From: Chloromonas sp. AAM2
Taxonomy: Eukaryota > Chlorophyta > Chlorophyceae > Chlamydomonadales > Chlamydomonadaceae
Reading direction: 5' to 3'
Length of the DNA: 64,000 nucleotides
Assembly: GCA_004335635.1 (NCBI GenBank)
Contig: QAXH01005541.1
Location: 1-64,000 of the forward strand
The position numbers and the translations under genes are program-made. The notes beneath the pieces are model-generated. The model was not told the DNA's origin, did not search any database, and was given only the letters and a program-made list of their open reading frames with translations. Of this stretch, positions 20,326 to 32,500 are shown in pieces (position 1 is the stretch's first letter; every line of letters starts with the position of its first letter).

Positions 20326-22178
20326 GCTGTTTAAGTTTGTGGCTGTGTAGCTGTCCAGCATGATGGGGGCAGTACACTCAGGCACTTGTCAGGTATACAA
20401 GTGTATGGCAGCCCAATGTTTTCCATGTGCGTTGCTCACAGGCAGCACACTTTTCTCTGGTCGAGGCGCTCATTGCATGTAACAGGCTGGACGATGCAGC
20501 CCGGGCAGCCGAGCAGCTTGCAACCGGCGAGGACAAGGCATACTTGTGTGCTGAGATTGCGGTCAGGCGGGGGGAGCTGGAAGAAGCATGCAGGTGAACA
20601 TGTGCGTCGGACGTGGCTGTCAAGAATGTTATCTCTAGGTCCCATCAATCCTTTGTCTACATGCATGCCCTCCTTGCGTGCCCCCCCACACTTTGTCTAC
20701 ATGCATGCCCTCCTTGCGTGCCCCCCCACACTTTGTCTACATGCATGCCCTCCTTGCGTGCCCCCCCACACTTTGTCTACATGCATGCCCTCCTTGCGTG
20801 CCCCCCCACACTTTGTCTACATGCATGCCCTCCTTGCGTGCCCCCCCACACTTTGTCTACATGCATGCCCTCCTTGCGTGCCCCCCCACACTTTGTCTAC
20901 CCTTGCTGCTTGGGTATGGCCATTTCCATATGGCTACATCCAGAGTGTCATGGATCGCAGCCTGTAGGCTACTCTGAGTTGCTTCCTGCCATTAGGAGCT
21001 TGCTCATAGGCTGCCATCAGGTCTGCTGGCAGGCTCTATTCATGCTTCGACACACAGTCTGAACGTCATGTTGCCACATGCGCTTCACTTGCAGTGTGCT
21101 GTCGGCTGTATGTCCGCACCCGTCAAGCACAGCACCACAGGCTACATCACTACCCGTCAGCCAGCCAGTCGCCGCAGCCCTGCAGAGTCCTCCACGCGCT
21201 GCCAGCCCAGCAAACAAGTGCAGCACGTTGCTGGCGACAGTCACTGCCTTGCTGGCAGCAGTAAAAGCAGCTCAGCAGCACCTGGATAGCGGTGAACATC
21301 AGCGGTGCTGTGACGAGTGCCAGAGAACCTTAGCCTGGGCCACCATGCACATGCCGCACCAGGGGTTGGTGCAGCGTGTGTTGCTGCTCCAAGCAAAAGC
21401 CCTGATGGCGCTGCCAGGCCAGGAGCAGGAGGCAGTCAAGGTAGGGGCCTCGTTTTGTCAGTGCTCCTGTCAGCGCTGCACGCACACTGTCATGATATAT
21501 CCCGACAAGCCACAGGTTTTGCGTTCAGAATGGGACTGTCCAGGTAATTCCAGGCCAAAACTAGGAGGCAGCCAGAGCAGGGCTTCCTCTAGATTCTTCT
21601 TCTGTAAAGGGAGAATGCAAAGGGATGTTGTTGGACGTGAACCTGCCCTGTTATACCACCTGCCCACTGAGCGATTCAGTACCCACCATATTGAATGGCA
21701 GGTGTTGTCAGAGATAGTAGACGTGGGGCTTAGCGGGCATCAGGCAACAGCCGAGGCGCTGTGGCTGCTGGCAAACAGTCTTGTTCGCACCGGCGAACCG
21801 GAGCAAGCCTTCGAATGCCTACACCAACTACAGTTCGAGCAGCCTGCCTACCCGGGGCTTGCGATCGCCCTGCAGCAGGCGGCGCAAGCGGCACTGCAAC
21901 GACACAGCGCAGTACCAAGCCAGCCTATAGAAGATCCTCAGGTGCTATCGAGTTGTCGGTTGCTGGGCATTGACAGCAGCCAGATAACCAGTCTGCGACG
22001 TACAGATCTTGAGCGTCTGTACCGCAAGCGGGCTGCCGAGTGCCATCCAGACCGAGCCAAGCTTAGTATTAGCGGCAGCAGTAGCGGGTTGATGCAAGGG
22101 CGGACGGGGCCTGATGCAGCACAGTTCATTGCTGTGCGACAAGCGTTTGAGCGGTTGGCCGCGCTAGCTCTGAGATAG
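19419..22178 (+). CDS. TPR and C-terminal J-domain co-chaperone (5' end uncertain)
   Basis: Three exons are well supported and phase-linked: 20442-20593, 21095-21440 and 21702-22178 (stop). The first shows helical TPR-like repeats (SLVEALIACNRLDDAARAAE). The second continues with alpha-helical repeats (LLATVTALLAAVKAAQQHLD). The last has another TPR-like pair and ends in a J domain with RLYRKRAAECHPDRA; the Hsp70-activating HPD is encoded at 22044-22052. TPR plus C-terminal J domain is the DNAJC7/TPR2-type arrangement, so the protein likely links client chaperones to Hsp70. Possible upstream exons are 19856-19932 (phase-compatible) and a first exon from the ATG at 19419 (MSLAGALNQFKRRAGSAAAG), both low confidence. 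The supported exons give 324 residues. Confidence 0.75.
20300..20325. repeat. (TA)n microsatellite
   Basis: A pure TA run of about 26 bases lies upstream of the first secure exon of the TPR-J gene. Confidence 0.9.
20651..20900. repeat. 40-bp minisatellite, 6 copies
   Basis: Six perfect 40-bp units (ATGCATGCCCTCCTTGCGTG followed by CCCCCCCACACTTTGTCTAC) run head to tail with a partial leading unit. They fill half of the intron 20594-21094 of the TPR-J gene. Because 40 is not a multiple of 3, the repeat is open in several frames and creates false ORFs. There are no spacers, so it is not a CRISPR array. Confidence 0.95.
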
Positions 22179-23552
22179 GTCGGCCGCGTTAGCTTTGAAT
22201 CTCGCCGTAGTGCAGTAACTCACATGTAGCACCCAACTCTTGTTGCCTTGTTTGTCTCAGCCTTGGGCCTCTGCCATTGGACAGTCGTTGGGCGTGACGA
22301 GTTGCAAGTTGTCCAACTGATGGGCATATCAGACATGGAACCAAATGCCAAAAAAGGATTTGACTTTGACGCACTTTCAGTTTGACGGCTTGGTTCTTGC
22401 AGTACTTACGCAGCACGTTTTGTGGCAACTCACGAATCTTGAAGAGAATAAGCTAAACAGACCGGACGATTCCACACACTTCAAAAAAATCCAACTATCA
22501 CGAAACCGAGTTTAGAAGGTATAACCAAAGTATATCCGTAGCCACTCAATAGGAGGCATATTCCAAACAATCAGATCCACATCCGCAGTGACAATCCAGA
22601 CAGGAACAGTCCACAGGTCAGTTGAATCCAGGCCAGACTGGCAAACGCTCAGCCCTAACGCAACATGTATTGTGCTTGCTGGCCTAAGACCACACTAGGC
22701 CGCCACCTGGCTTCAGCTAAAGAAGGCACAGTTTAGACAGCTAGGTGTATTCTAACTTCCCAAACACGCAGGACGCTAGGAGACAGCGCAAACTCCTGCC
22801 TTGCATGGCGAGTAAGTATGGCTTGTGATTTAGGTCGCCTTTGGTTGTCTTGTACGCAACAACATCAACTACTACAACACCTTGTTCAAAACGTCTCAAA
22901 CACACTAAAGCATGCCCTGCATGACGCACGGCAGGTCCGACTAGACTGTGCTGAGATTCAGCGGCCTGTCACCAACGGCTCTTGGCAGCACTGGGCGCCT
23001 CTAAACACTTCCGAACATTGCAAAAAGGTCCAAGGATGGGCACAAGCAGCCAGCACAAGTCACTGCCTAATGGCATGGCTTGTGGTGATGAATAGGTCAA
23101 ATGGCAGAAGCCCAAGGCTGTGGAAATCGTGACACAAGTCATTGCTCTCCCGCTCCGTCAGTGCATTTGACTGTTGTCCCCAATTTTTACCAGCCTCTCT
23201 ACCACGTTGGCACACGGAGCAGTCCAGGTAGAACCTGTCAGGGCCTGGCAGGCGATTTCTGCCTGCCCCTCTGTCCCCTCCAGACTGCCAAAGCCATCCG
23301 CTGACTATAACTCTGTGGCGTTACTAGCTTCCGCTGTGAGAGTCCTGCAAGCAGTGAAGGGCGTCGCAAGCAGTGATGAGAGACCAGCGCAGGATGGGCT
23401 ATCTGTCCTCTACCATTCTGAGCTCAACATGGATGCGATTGCTCTCGTTGTCAGCTACTAATTCAGTGCCACTTGTGTATCAGAGAGGCACTGTTTAACC
23501 ATGTTGAGCCAGTGATGGCACAGTATCGTAACTTGGTGCGACCAGCTCAGGT
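22179..23552. other. Convergent intergenic stretch; one weak open segment
   Basis: This lies between the stop of the TPR-J gene (plus) and the probable stop of the coiled-coil gene (minus). No secure exon is visible. A plus-strand open segment at about 23286-23461, ending DAIALVVSY and stop, looks mildly coding (LLASAVRVLQAVKGVASSDE), but no partner exon could be joined. Confidence 0.4.
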
Positions 23553-26500
23553 TCACGCTTCACAATATGCAGGAGCGGACGGCATGCATAACAGCGTCTT
23601 CACTGCCCCCTCTCCATTTCCCACACCGTACCTGAGTTCTCCCTCGGCCTCACAGTACTGTGACAGCAGGTCACTGTAGTGTGACTGGAGAACTGCCAGC
23701 TTCTCGCCAGCTGCATGGTCGCTGCTCCGGTTGGCCCTGCCCCGCTTGGCCTCGCCTACCAAGAGCCCTTCCCCGCTGTTGCAGTCGGAGCCCTGCAGGT
23801 CGCTGACCTCATCCTGCACCAATGCAGGCAGACCATCATATTTTGACTTTGAACAGAGACAGAACACACACAGGCATGCTTTGGACCATCATATTTCGAC
23901 TTTGAACAGAAACAGTCACACATAGTCCGGAACAGAAACAGTCTTATTCGCTTGTATGCCGTCATATTGCTCTTGAATTGCAGCACGGGCAGCGCCCGAA
24001 CTAGTTCTGTGGCGCGATCAGAGTGATACAAGATTCACTGATCCGTTTGGTGACAACTGTGCAAAGTTGCCGCTGCTGATTGTTTGGATGCAGGGCTCGT
24101 CACATCAGGTCGATCAGATAGTGGCCAGAACACAACACGCCTTGCTAGGCTCAAATCAAAAGAATGCCCTACCTGTGAGTCGCCAGCACTGCCACTGCAG
24201 CTGGCATGGCCGCCGGCGGACACGAGCGGTGATGCCATCTCCACCACACACGTGTCAGAAGTGGAAAGTCGCCGCAACAGCTCCTCATGCGAGCCCGCCA
24301 CTGTCTTCATTTGCCTGTGGAGCAGTGAAAGAGGAAATCGCGAGCAGTGCGGTTTGGAAAGAGGACACTTGATGAAGAGAAAAAGAAAAAAGTCGTTGGA
24401 ACAAGGTATCCAGCATAAGCAGGAAAGTTAAGAATCACAGCGCAACGACCACACAGCGCAACGACTGCAAGGTTTCCAGTATTACGTCCAGTCTACGTTC
24501 CATCAAGGAAAGCTGCCCTTGGAAATCAAGGACCCATACGCGCACCTGCTGATCTTTGAAACACGCGTAACCAGCACTGCGGCATGGCTGCCAGGCTCTG
24601 CCAACAGATCCGAGTCGGTGGCACACTGCAGCAAGCCGAGCTGCTGCTGCAGCCTGCGCACGCGCTCACGCTCCAGGTCCAGCTGCGACAGGGCCCGCTC
24701 GTGCAGCGCACGCGTTGCGTCCAGATCCGCTTGCACCTCTTGCAACTCTTGTTCGGCCTGCAGGTGCACTTAGAATTCACCTTGTTTCGTGTGTGAGCCA
24801 CCTGCTATGATTTATGTGTAGATAGACATGCATAAGAGCGCCTGGTAAACCTGCGTCTCACATTCATACTGCCGCGGTATCGCACATTGTGATGGAACTC
24901 AAAGGATACGTTCATGACAAGTCCCTTTGCGCTTTGATGCATCAGGCACACACCTGTCCTCGCTCCTGCACGTTGCCAACCGTCCTGTCCGCCGCCCTGT
25001 CAATGAGCGATTTCGCCAGGGTTCGCTGTCGCTCAACCTCGTGCTGCTCCGCCACCAGCTGGCGCTCCAGCTCCTGCTTCTGCTCAGCCACCTGTGCCGT
25101 CTGCTCCAGCTGCTTGGCAGCTTCTGTCTGGGCTGCGCCAAGCTGCTGTCGCAATTGGGCCAGATTGGCCTGCAGTGCTGTTGCCTGGTCCCTGCTGGTC
25201 AGCAGCTCAGACTCCGCTGCCTGGCGTGCTTCCCGCACCCGACCCAGCTCTTCCTTAACTTTCGCCATCTGTGAACAGCCACAACACACATCATGCGGTC
25301 ACGACTACTGGGCAGGGCTGCTACCAATTGTCTTCCCTGAATGAACATGATTAATTCAGACACCACCACCTGTGGTGTACGCTACCCTCCACGTTTTTCT
25401 GCAGACCACCATCCCACTGCCCAATTCTTCACCCTCCTGCCTGCCTGCACTCTCACCACCACCTACGGCCGACCGTTCAGAGCTGCTTCCACTTCGTTCT
25501 TGGAAATGCACACTCTGTATGGACTCACCCAGCATCTCTGCCTCAAACTCTACCCCTGAATTGCCAAGCCAGAACTAACGTTACATAATCCACATGTACG
25601 CGCCCACCTGTACCCTTTTCCTCACCTTCTCATCGGTGTAGACCAGGTTGTCCTTTGCGATCTCAAGGTTCTTCTGAAGGTGCTTGACGATTCTATCGTG
25701 CTCCTCGTACCGCTTCTCGTTGACGGCAATCCCCTCCGTGACTTCCTGCATCACCATTTCAATGAATGCCTTTTCCTTGGCAAGCTCGGCTTGGACAGCA
25801 AGCAGCGTTCGCTCGACCTGCGGCCAAAGGCAGGGTCACGCAATCGGTCAGGTCAACCAATGGGTCAAGTCAGGTCAGAGGCGGGATAGGTTTATCAAAT
25901 CACGCCAAATGTACAGAGTCGGAGAGATGCATGCTTGGGCATTGCTTGGGTGAGTGCATCGATTGGGACACATTCCGTAGGATTGCAGTGAATGTGATGA
26001 TCAAACCCCTCTCGCCTGGCTGCACGAGACTGATTGAATCATATCAAAAAACACTTCACAAACCATCATTGAATACGTTGCCCTGCCACATGCTCCAGCT
26101 GATGATCTGATGACAATACGCAGTCACGTCCCCAAGCAACCAAGGCAGATGAATCACTGCAGGCAGATGCCCTTCGCTGCCACTTCTGATCAATTGCCCC
26201 GCTGCCATACCTTGGCATCAATCTTTCAGTGTGTTTGATCTAGCGGTGCTGCAAACGACGAACAAACAACCACACACCTCCTTCTTCTGGTCGTCCAGGT
26301 AAAGGAGTCCGCTCTTGTGCATCTGCAACTGCCGCTGCGTTTCCACCAGCTCTGCCTTGGTGCGGTCACATGCCTCTCTGAACGCCTTGGTGTCTGCCTG
26401 TGCTGCGTCCTGGCTTGCCTTGGCCTCCCGCAGCTGGGTGTTGAGGGACTCAACCTACGCCCGAGTGCACGTGACTGTCATCAGTACATGGCATGCCATG

Positions 26501-29500
26501 TCAGCTTGGCAGAATGAAACAGTGTTCTGGCTTGTTGTCGTCATGGCCTGGCTGATGTGGGGGCATCGCATGATGACAGGGCCTACACTTCTGTGTGTGG
26601 CCATGCACGTGTCTCAGCGTGTTAAAGCCACGTGCTTGCCCACCAGGCTTGCCCAAACCTTTTCGAGCTTTTGCTTGCAACATGCCTGACACAAGCATTG
26701 CATGCCATTTCATGCCCTGCTCCTGGCATCACTTACGCAAACATTCTGCCTGTTGCCAACCAATCCTCACCTCCTTTGTGAGTTGTTCACACACGCCCCT
26801 GTGGTCCCCCTGCACCCGCTCAAGCTCTGCCCTTGCCGCCTCTAGCGCCGCTGCCGTGTGCGTGTGCTCGACCTCGGCCAGGCTCCTAGCGGAAGCCAGG
26901 GCTAGGGCTGTGCTGCGCTGCTCCGCCATCTCCTTGGAGGAGGCCTGAAGCTCGTCACGCAGGGAAGCAACCTGCACATACGCATGCATGTCACAAATCA
27001 TTGCTAGCCACTTGACTAATGTATCGCTAGATTATCATTGTCATCAACTAAGCTACTAGGCTCGGCGTGGGCTGTGAACAGGCCAAGTCAGCTCTATCTC
27101 AGGGCAGTGCCATGGCGTGAAGCACCCGATTTTCGAGACCTTTGCGACAGGCTAGAGGCTCGTCTCCCGAAAGTTTGAGTGTGATCACACACTGGGTTTT
27201 GCCCGCCATACTTCTTCTGGCAGGCTACGGCCACTTATGCCTGTCTCTCACCTGTGAGTGCAGCACCTGCACCTCGGCCCGGACCATGGCCGCCTCCGCC
27301 TTGAGCTTAGGCACCTGGACACGCAGAGCCTGGAGCTGACTCTCGTCCTGCACACACACACATACACATCAAGCCAAAGTGATGCCTCGTTATCAGAGTC
27401 CTTACATGCCAATTGCAAAAGTGCCCAAATCCCATCGTTGTTAACGTTGTGGCCGTGACCCTGAGAGTTGATCGGTATCCAGACCGGGCCACTGAGAAAC
27501 CAGGCCTGATCCCTCGCCCCGCATCACTTGCCATGGACGCCCTAGGCGACCGTGTCTGCCGTGCGTTGCGCCTGCACGCGTCGGACAGCAGCCTCGCCCT
27601 CGCTACAGCGCCCGCCTCGCTGCACGCCCGCACACGCTCTGATGGCGTCGCTTCTTCGCCTAACTCCAACCCCGGCTCTGCCCCGCTGCTAGCGGCATCC
27701 ACGCCAGGTGTCCCTGTGGCCAGGGAACCGGCGGCCATGCGGCTGGGTGTGCCCGTTGTGGGGCAGAGCCGCAGGCCAGCAGGCAGGTTCAACTGTGGGA
27801 CCCCCTCGTCGACATCTTGCGGCCCTGCGGAGACGTTCAGGTTTTCTTTATGCAACAGTCGAGTTGAACGAGACTTCGCAACAGCTGTTCAACCTGACTG
27901 CTACACAGACTGCTGTCCAGAGGGACAGGCATCTGCTTACGTTCATTGGGGATCATGTAATGACAATGAATATTCAGTTCATCAAGCTGTGCCACAACCC
28001 TGCATCTTGGAGCACTCATGCACATGCCAAAACACAACTGTATGGACGAACACAACCAAAATGCTCGAGCCCGTCCCACCTGCATGTCCCACCACGCCCC
28101 TCAGTTCGTCCAGCACCGCGCAGTACTTGTCCAACTCCCCGGCCTGCAGGTCAGTCTCCGCGCACAGCGCCTCCACCTCAGAGCACAGCTCGTCGCGCTC
28201 ACGCTCCAGGAGCTGCAGCTGAGACTCAAGGCTGGCAACCTGCAGACGAGCAGTGGCGGGGCTCTGGTTGGTGAACAGGTGACTGTGTACTGATTGTCAG
28301 GCTGTAAAACCCCTGCTGTGTGCTGAGCTCTCAGATAACTTAGCCTGTACAATTGATTGTTGGCCTCAGTGCTGTGTGTAACAAGCGAAGAGCCAGAACG
28401 AGGCTGGGACAGGAGTGCTGGGCACGCCTCATGCAAGATTTGCAGGCTGTAGGTGGCTGAGTAGCCATAAGCGGAAGACATGCTGTGCTGGACAGCCTGG
28501 CATTCATTCATGCTATGCCCGCTTTGTCCTACCTGTTTCCAGAACATGTTCGAACAAACACAAGCGCAGACTAAACCCACAACACACACGTGCAGACACA
28601 ATGTGCACATCCACTTATGCATACCATGCACAATGCCATGATGACATGTATGCACATCAAGAAGCTGTAGACAATGACTGCATGATGGCCAACTCCCCCT
28701 CATATGTAGTATGTGTCTATGCTCATTCCTATTCCGCACACGATCTACTAGTAGGTATCTTACTGCTGCTGCTACCCACAACTATCTGTGTTACATGCTG
28801 CTGCTACCAACTATTGTCCATTGCGCAACAAGATGATTTGGTGTGAACTTCGTTGCGAAAGGTTGATGGACTATCACCAATAGGTTCAATTCAATAAGGA
28901 CTTCAATAAGAACATGGGTTTTGATAGGTATGAGTTCAAACGCAATATGTTCAAAAGGATCGAAATTGTTTCCAAAACCGAACTGTGATGTTTCCTACGA
29001 CGGTCTACAAAACGGGGATTCAAATGGCATATCAGAATTCATGCACAGTGCTCAGGACCGGCTGGCTCTGCTATGGAAAGGCTGGGCAAATCCAGATGCT
29101 GTTCAGACAAGCACCATTCGCTTAATACAGCACCAGCAACCGCAGGTTCCTTGCCATCTCGGCCCGCATGTCGGTTACCCTGCAAGCCACAGGCCAGGGC
29201 CACATGCTCGAGCATTCCGCCACTTTCCCAGCTGCCTGTGGTATGATGTGACCAGTGCTCCAGGTTCCAATGTTCGCAAATCTACTGCAACAGCTCCGTG
29301 TCACCCTGAGTCTCGATTACAGCTGCTCGCACAAAGCAGATGCAGACTTAAAAAATTGCAAAGGCATAAGTTGCTCACACGCAGACGGCCGCACCACATG
29401 AGAAGTGAAGTGGCAAGTCCTCATCAAAATTCGTCTTGCACGCCCTGATGCTGTGCCTTGGATGTGCCGATGCGCCCTGAAGCAGTGTCGTGCGCGTGTC

Positions 29501-32500
29501 CCCACCTGTTGCTTCAGGCGCTCCTGCGCCTGCTGGCTGTCAGCCTGCGCCTGCTCCAGGCGTTGCAGCTCCGCCTCCCGGGCCACTGCATGCCCGCCCG
29601 CCTGCGCCAATTCGCCCTCTGAGACGGCCAGCTGGTCCTTGAGCTCAGTCACCTGCGGTTGCAAGCATGGTTACTTTACCACATAACCTTACGGTCTTCG
29701 TCGCATGGCAACTGTGAACGGTGAGCCTTAGTTTGCCACATGTTCGTGTGCATGATGTTCGTGAGTGATAGGCTGAAACCAATGGCTGATCCTTAGGCTG
29801 AGGCCTGTTGTAGACACAAAACAAACAGACTATCTTTTGAACCGAGGACAAGTGCTCAGAGTGCGACGACGATTGCAGCCTGCACGGCAGGCACTAGTCA
29901 GTAAACAAACCTGTGCTTCAAGCCGCTGCACCTCGCCTTCCAGTGCCACCGTCTTAGCACCAGCTGCCGCCAGCTGAGCATCTGAGTCAGCCAGCCACCG
30001 CTCCAGCTCCTGCTGTGCGACAGCTGCTGTCTCCTGCTGCTGCTGCAGCTTGGTCTCCAGCTCCTGCTGTGTGGCACCAGCTGCCGCCAGCTGAGCATCC
30101 GAGTCAGCCAGCCGCCGCTCCAGCTCCTGCTGTGCGGCAGCAGCTGTCTCCTGCTGCTGCTGCACCTTGGTCTCCAGCTCCTGCTGTGTGGCACCAGCTG
30201 CCGCCAGCTGAGCATCCAAGTCGGCCAGCCGCCGCTCCAGCTCCTGCTGTGCGACAGCAGCTGTCTCCTGCTGCTGCTGCAGCTTGGTCTCCAGCTCCTG
30301 CTGTGTGGCACCAGCTGCCGCCAGCTGAGCATCTGAGTCAGCCAGCCGCTGCTCCAGCTCCTGCTGTGCGGCAGCAGCTGTCTCCTGCTGCTGCTGCAGC
30401 TTCGTCTCCAGCTCCTGTTGTGCGGCAGCAGCTGTCTCCTGCTGCTGCTGCAGCTTGGTCTCCAACTCCTGTTGTGCGGCAGCAGCTGCCTCCTGCTGCT
30501 GCTGCAGCTTGGATTCCAGCTCAGCTGCCTGGGCCTGGGCCGCCTCCAGCACCTGCCTCAGCAGCGGCTGCTCAGCCAGAACCTTGGACAGGTCAGCATG
30601 TGCCTTGGACAGCTCCTTCCGCAGTTGGTCGGCCTCCTGGACTGACTGGGAGTAGCTGGCCTCCACTGTCACCAGGCGGTCCTTGTGCGAGTCACGCACC
30701 TAAGCGAAGCGACAACAAATAGGCAAGATGCTTGAATGCAAGCGTAGAAAGGCAAAGTGCGCACGCACGTGGGTGGTCAGGCGTGCCAAATGGGCCAGTG
30801 GAAGCAGGAACACGTACAGCTAAGGCAGGCGGGTTGATGGCTAGACACTTCCACAACCGTTAGATGAAACAGCGGTGTACAGATGTGAGCCTGCTGACTG
30901 AGCTTGCATGCCGATCATGCCTGTGTTGTCTTACCATCTGCAGTCCCTTGCGCTCCGCGGCGAGCATGTCGCAATGCTTCTGCAGCTCGGTGGCCTGTTG
31001 CGTCAGCGCCTGGTTGGACTCCATCAAGCCCACGCTCCGCTCACAGAGGTCATCAACATCTCTGCAAGAGGCATGCACATAGCGTCTTGCAACGTTGTGT
31101 ACTCAACAGGAAAGCTTGCTGCAAGTACCGGGCAAGCTCTTTTCTCCATACATACGCTTGCTATTCTGTCTCAAGCGCTCACAACATTACTGGCTGACCC
31201 TTACCTTTTATGATTACATGTCATTTGCAAGCAGCTTTGCCCGGCATGAATACAAACATGAACCAAAGTGCTGCAGCCATTATGCACAAATCTACCTGTG
31301 AACATTGCTTTTGTGTGTAGCTCATGCTTGTCAACTCCTTCAGTGACCAATGTCTTGTGAAACGTGCTCCACAATTTCAGGCCAAGACCATCCAACACCG
31401 GTCACAGACAAGCCACTAGTACTCCTTCCACTCACCTGCCGACTTGCTCAGTGTCCGTTGTCAGTTGGCCCATGCCCCGCTGGTGAACGTTGGTGATGTT
31501 TGCCTTGTAGCATGCCAGCTGGCGGTACATGTCATCAAACGCCATGTCATGGCACTCCAGGTCGCGACCCATGTGGTCGATTTGCATCTGCAACAATCAT
31601 CACACACGCCCTCAATCTGCAGAAGCTTGGTCACAAGCATGGTTCTGCACATTCTTTTCGCTATGCTGCTGGCATCTTGCAAACGACTGTGAAAAATCAT
31701 TTGAAAGGAAGTTCATTTGAAGGTTGATAAACAAAGTAGAAGATTACTCATGGCTTGAGGGTGGTAGAAAGAAGGAAAGAAGCTGCTTATGATAGTTCTG
31801 AGGTGCATGTTGGAGCCAAGCCGAATCAAACATGCACTGACCTGCGCTGCCTGCAGTGCGTTCTTGTCCTGAGTGCTCTCTACATGCCAGCGGTCCCTGT
31901 CCTGCTGCCCCTGCAGTTGAATCTCCAGCGTGGTCTCACGCAGTTGGTCTCGGTCATCCATCACCTTCAGGCAGGACAACAAGCAGTATGCCCAACGAAT
32001 ACTGTGTATGCTTAAGCGTATCGAGTAGAGCCAAGTGGCACAGTAGCAAGCGGTACAGTAGCAAGTCCTGGCTAGACGGATGCTTGAATATGGCTTAAAG
32101 ATTGCTGAGGCCTGGCAAGCACAATGTGATAGTTACACTCTGTCTCTGTGCGATCGGTTAGGGTGGGCACAGGGCATTGCTAGACGAGGGGTTGGAGATG
32201 GGAGCTGCTCACCTGTGACAGCTCCAGCTGAACTGCCTCCAGCTCCTTCTTGGCCAAGTCAACTTCAGCAGCTGCTTCCTCCTGCCTAGCCTCCAGCTGT
32301 TGTAGCTGGGTCACCAAATCCTGCTGCTTGGCAGCTGCTGCCTCCTCCTGCTGCTGCAGGTTGGTCTTCAGCTCCTGCTGCGTGGCAGTGGCCATCTCCT
32401 GCTGTTGCTGCAGCTTGGTCTCCAGCTCCTGCTGCGTGGCAGTGGCCATCTCCTGTTGTTGCTGCAGCTTGGTCTCCAGCTCCTGCCACCTGGCGGCAGC

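Noticed and set aside
20651..20900. Possible CRISPR array
   Set aside because: Units are contiguous and identical with no variable spacers, and the context is a eukaryotic intron.
20386..21062. Cys/His-rich ORFs of 149-193 codons over the 40-bp repeat
   Set aside because: Translations of a non-coding minisatellite; the true coding exons of the TPR-J gene end at 20593 and restart at 21095.
23286..23461. Possible 3' end of a plus-strand gene
   Set aside because: Looks mildly coding but no upstream exon with compatible phase could be found; left as a note only.
30015..30722. 235-codon plus-strand ORF rich in Pro/Ala
   Set aside because: Antisense shadow of the coiled-coil exon 29911-30699, kept open by the Gln/Glu-rich repeat codons.
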